A stretch of DNA of 7,788 nucleotides from CAZNFR01 sp964572225. GTDB taxonomy: Bacteria; Bacteroidota; Bacteroidia; Bacteroidales; GCA-2748055. Below, piece by piece: positions 6,347 to 7,788 of the stretch. The stretch lies in assembly GCA_964572225.1 (NCBI GenBank), contig CAZNFR010000125.1, positions 1 to 7,788 on the forward strand, given 5' to 3'. A program made the translations under genes and the position numbers. Under the pieces are notes generated by a model. That model saw only the letters and a list, made by a program, of their open reading frames with translations, did not search any database and was not told the DNA's origin. How positions within the stretch are numbered: the stretch's first letter is position 1; each line of letters begins with the position of its first letter.

Positions 6347-6385
6347 ATCCCTGTCGTACAATCTGATTTATCCGTTGATTTATCA

Positions 6386-6429
6386 TCCGGACCCGTTTGG
6401 CTATCCCGGTATTCCAAACCCAATCCGGA
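6386..6429 (+). promoter_or_regulatory. Intercistronic inverted repeat upstream of the surface-protein gene
   Basis: An outer stem TCCGGA (6386-6391) with TCCGGA (6424-6429) and an inner stem GTTTGG (6395-6400) with CCAAAC (6414-6419) enclose a 13-base loop. A small CCC/CCAA interior loop separates the stems. It is not followed by a proper T-run, so it does not look like a standard terminator. It may protect or process the mRNA, or tune expression of the gene at 6472. A 9-bp direct repeat TGATTTATC (6364-6372, 6376-6384) lies just upstream. No -7 box was found in this spacer, so read-through from the riboswitch promoter is assumed. Confidence 0.5.
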
Positions 6430-6471
6430 AATGATCATGTCCTTATTGTTTATTAACAGAACCTGCTTTAC

Positions 6472-7788
6472 ATGAGGATAAAAACCCTGGTAACCGCATT
6501 TTTTCTCGCAGCCTCCCCCTGCCTGCATGCCCAGTACATACAGGAGGTGATTGAGTATACTCCGGCTCCCGGACAGTTTATCAATACCTGGCCCTGGGGG
6601 AGTCCGGCAGCCACAGAATCCCTTACAGGCAGGACCAGCGGACATGTGAGCCTGGGAGGTTATGGAGGATACCTGGTCTTTCGTTTTGACGGGGCCGTCG
6701 AAAATCACCCGGATAACCCCTATGGGGTGGATTTCACCATCTTCGGCAATGCACTGCCGGGCTGGTCAGAGCCGGCCGTGGTTTGGGTTATGAAGGATGA
6801 TAATGAAAACGGTCTCCCCGACGACATATGGTACGAGCTGGCAGGGAGCGACCGTTTCTTTTCGCTTACCCTCCCAGGATATTCGGTTAACTGGTACAAT
6901 CCGGGCGGGGGTTCTGCAAAGGATATAACCTGGACAGATAATCAGGGCAAGACGGGACATATTCCCGCCAACAGCTTCTATACCCAAAACTATTATCCTT
7001 CGGCCGATTCTTTTCCTCATATCTCTGACAGCCAATACAGCCTCGGAGGTACCCTCATCCGTCCCCAACTAAACCTCTCCAATCCGGCCTTCCTGAGTGT
7101 TACCCCCAGGGCCTTCGGCTATGCCGATAACCACCACCGGGGCAATTCGCCCTATACCCTTCCCGATAACCCCTATACCCCTGAAGTGGAAAACTCGGGC
7201 GGGGATGCCTTCGACATCAGCTGGGCAATAGATTCGGATGGCAACTACGTAGATCTGGATAAGGTGGATTTTGTTAAAGTGCAAAATGCCACCCATAATC
7301 AGGTGGGATCTTTGGCTGAATTGTCTACCGAAATCACCGGCGCCATTGACGTTCCACCCAATCCGGAAATCACGGGCATAAGCGACCTCATCGTGATCCG
7401 GGATCTTCCCGACACCCTTTATGGGAATTCCCTCACCCCCGAAACGGCCGTCTTTCTGAACGGGCGGTATCAAGCCGGGATCCCTGTACATTGGGAGGCT
7501 CAGCCCGCCGGGGGAGTCAGCATAAGCGACGGAACCCTGCTTTTCGGTCAGGAAGGTGCCTATACACTTACCGCCTCCCTGGAAAGCAGTCGGCAGATCA
7601 GTACATCCCTTAATGTACAGGTGAAACATATCGGGGTAAATACCGAATTTCATACCCAAAAGACCTCTGTCAGAATAAGTCCGAATCCGGCCGAATCCGA
7701 GATCCGGATCTATGCGGAAGGACCCTTCAACCTAACTATTTTTGATTTGCACGGGCGCAGGATTATCAGCATTCCCGACCATCAAAGC
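6472..7788 (+). CDS. T9SS-exported surface protein, 3' end beyond window (partial)
   Basis: The frame is open for 439 codons to the window edge. The ATG at 6472 gives a signal peptide, MRIKTLVTAFFLAASPCLHA, with likely cleavage after Ala20. An in-frame stop at 6454-6456 excludes a longer start. The first 290 or so residues form a beta-rich domain with YGVDFTIFGNALPGW and an acidic loop DDNENGLPDDIW at 109-120 that looks calcium-binding, followed by YELAGSD. Residues about 300-390 resemble a bacterial Ig-like domain (HWEAQPAGGVSISDGTLLF). From about 396 a T9SS type A sorting domain begins (SPNPAESEI at 403, then IFDLHGRR); its last roughly 30-40 residues are missing. Export through the Sec and type IX systems to the cell surface is inferred. 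Similar 'cell surface proteins' are, from memory, frequent in Bacteroidota cobalamin-uptake loci, which fits the upstream B12 riboswitch. A role in corrinoid capture is a hypothesis. Confidence 0.88.
   Translation, partial: MRIKTLVTAFFLAASPCLHAQYIQEVIEYTPAPGQFINTWPWGSPAATESLTGRTSGHVSLGGYGGYLVFRFDGAVENHPDNPYGVDFTIFGNALPGWSEPAVVWVMKDDNENGLPDDIWYELAGSDRFFSLTLPGYSVNWYNPGGGSAKDITWTDNQGKTGHIPANSFYTQNYYPSADSFPHISDSQYSLGGTLIRPQLNLSNPAFLSVTPRAFGYADNHHRGNSPYTLPDNPYTPEVENSGGDAFDISWAIDSDGNYVDLDKVDFVKVQNATHNQVGSLAELSTEITGAIDVPPNPEITGISDLIVIRDLPDTLYGNSLTPETAVFLNGRYQAGIPVHWEAQPAGGVSISDGTLLFGQEGAYTLTASLESSRQISTSLNVQVKHIGVNTEFHTQKTSVRISPNPAESEIRIYAEGPFNLTIFDLHGRRIISIPDHQS

Noticed and set aside
6472..6531. 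Lipoprotein signal at Cys17 of the surface protein
   Set aside because: The residue before the cysteine is proline and the cleavage-like LHA-Q site follows it, so a standard signal peptide with T9SS export fits better.
7069..7659. 196-codon minus-strand open frame opposite the surface-protein gene
   Set aside because: The + strand frame has a signal peptide, Ig-like region and T9SS sorting domain across the same bases; the antisense frame has no recognisable feature.

Overview
The window reads as a genomic scaffold from a member of the Bacteroidota, probably an uncultured or draft-assembled one. The evidence is a SusC/SusD outer-membrane pair, a secreted protein with a type IX secretion (T9SS) C-terminal sorting domain, start codons preceded by A/T-rich sequence rather than strong Shine-Dalgarno sites, and one match to the Bacteroidota -7 promoter box (TAnnTTTG). 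Two runs of N (10 and 100 bases) mark assembly gaps. The lineage below phylum cannot be fixed from this sequence; a T9SS-bearing Bacteroidales/Marinilabiliales-type organism would fit.

Layout, all genes on the + strand. Positions 1-55 are a tandem array of the 8-mer TAAACCCC. A short leader with a candidate promoter leads into a SusC-family TonB-dependent transporter (178-3318). After 56 bases comes its SusD-family surface lipoprotein partner (3375-5057), which carries a 10-N gap. Positions 5058-5770 hold no gene: an array of TTTAGAGG units, a 72-bp tandem repeat running into a 100-N gap, a second 8-mer array in the opposite orientation (CCCCTAAA), then an A-tract-rich stretch and a well-preserved cobalamin riboswitch (5447-5649) with its leader. 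The riboswitch precedes a small membrane protein resembling the DUF6580 putative transporters (5771-6346), and, after an intercistronic inverted repeat, a T9SS-exported surface protein (6472 to the window end, cut off within its sorting domain).

Functionally there appear to be two transcription units. The first is a self-contained SusC/SusD uptake pair whose substrate cannot be told from the window (no glycoside hydrolase, sulfatase, peptidase or regulator is present). The second is a putative vitamin B12-repressed unit: an inner-membrane transporter candidate plus a secreted surface protein, probably the beginning of a cobalamin or corrinoid acquisition operon continuing beyond the window. 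The most unusual element is the pair of inverted 8-mer arrays between the units. Each arm is nearly homogeneous but differs from the other by one base per unit, and the C-rich type recurs just upstream of the susC-like gene, as if such elements bound transcription units in this genome.
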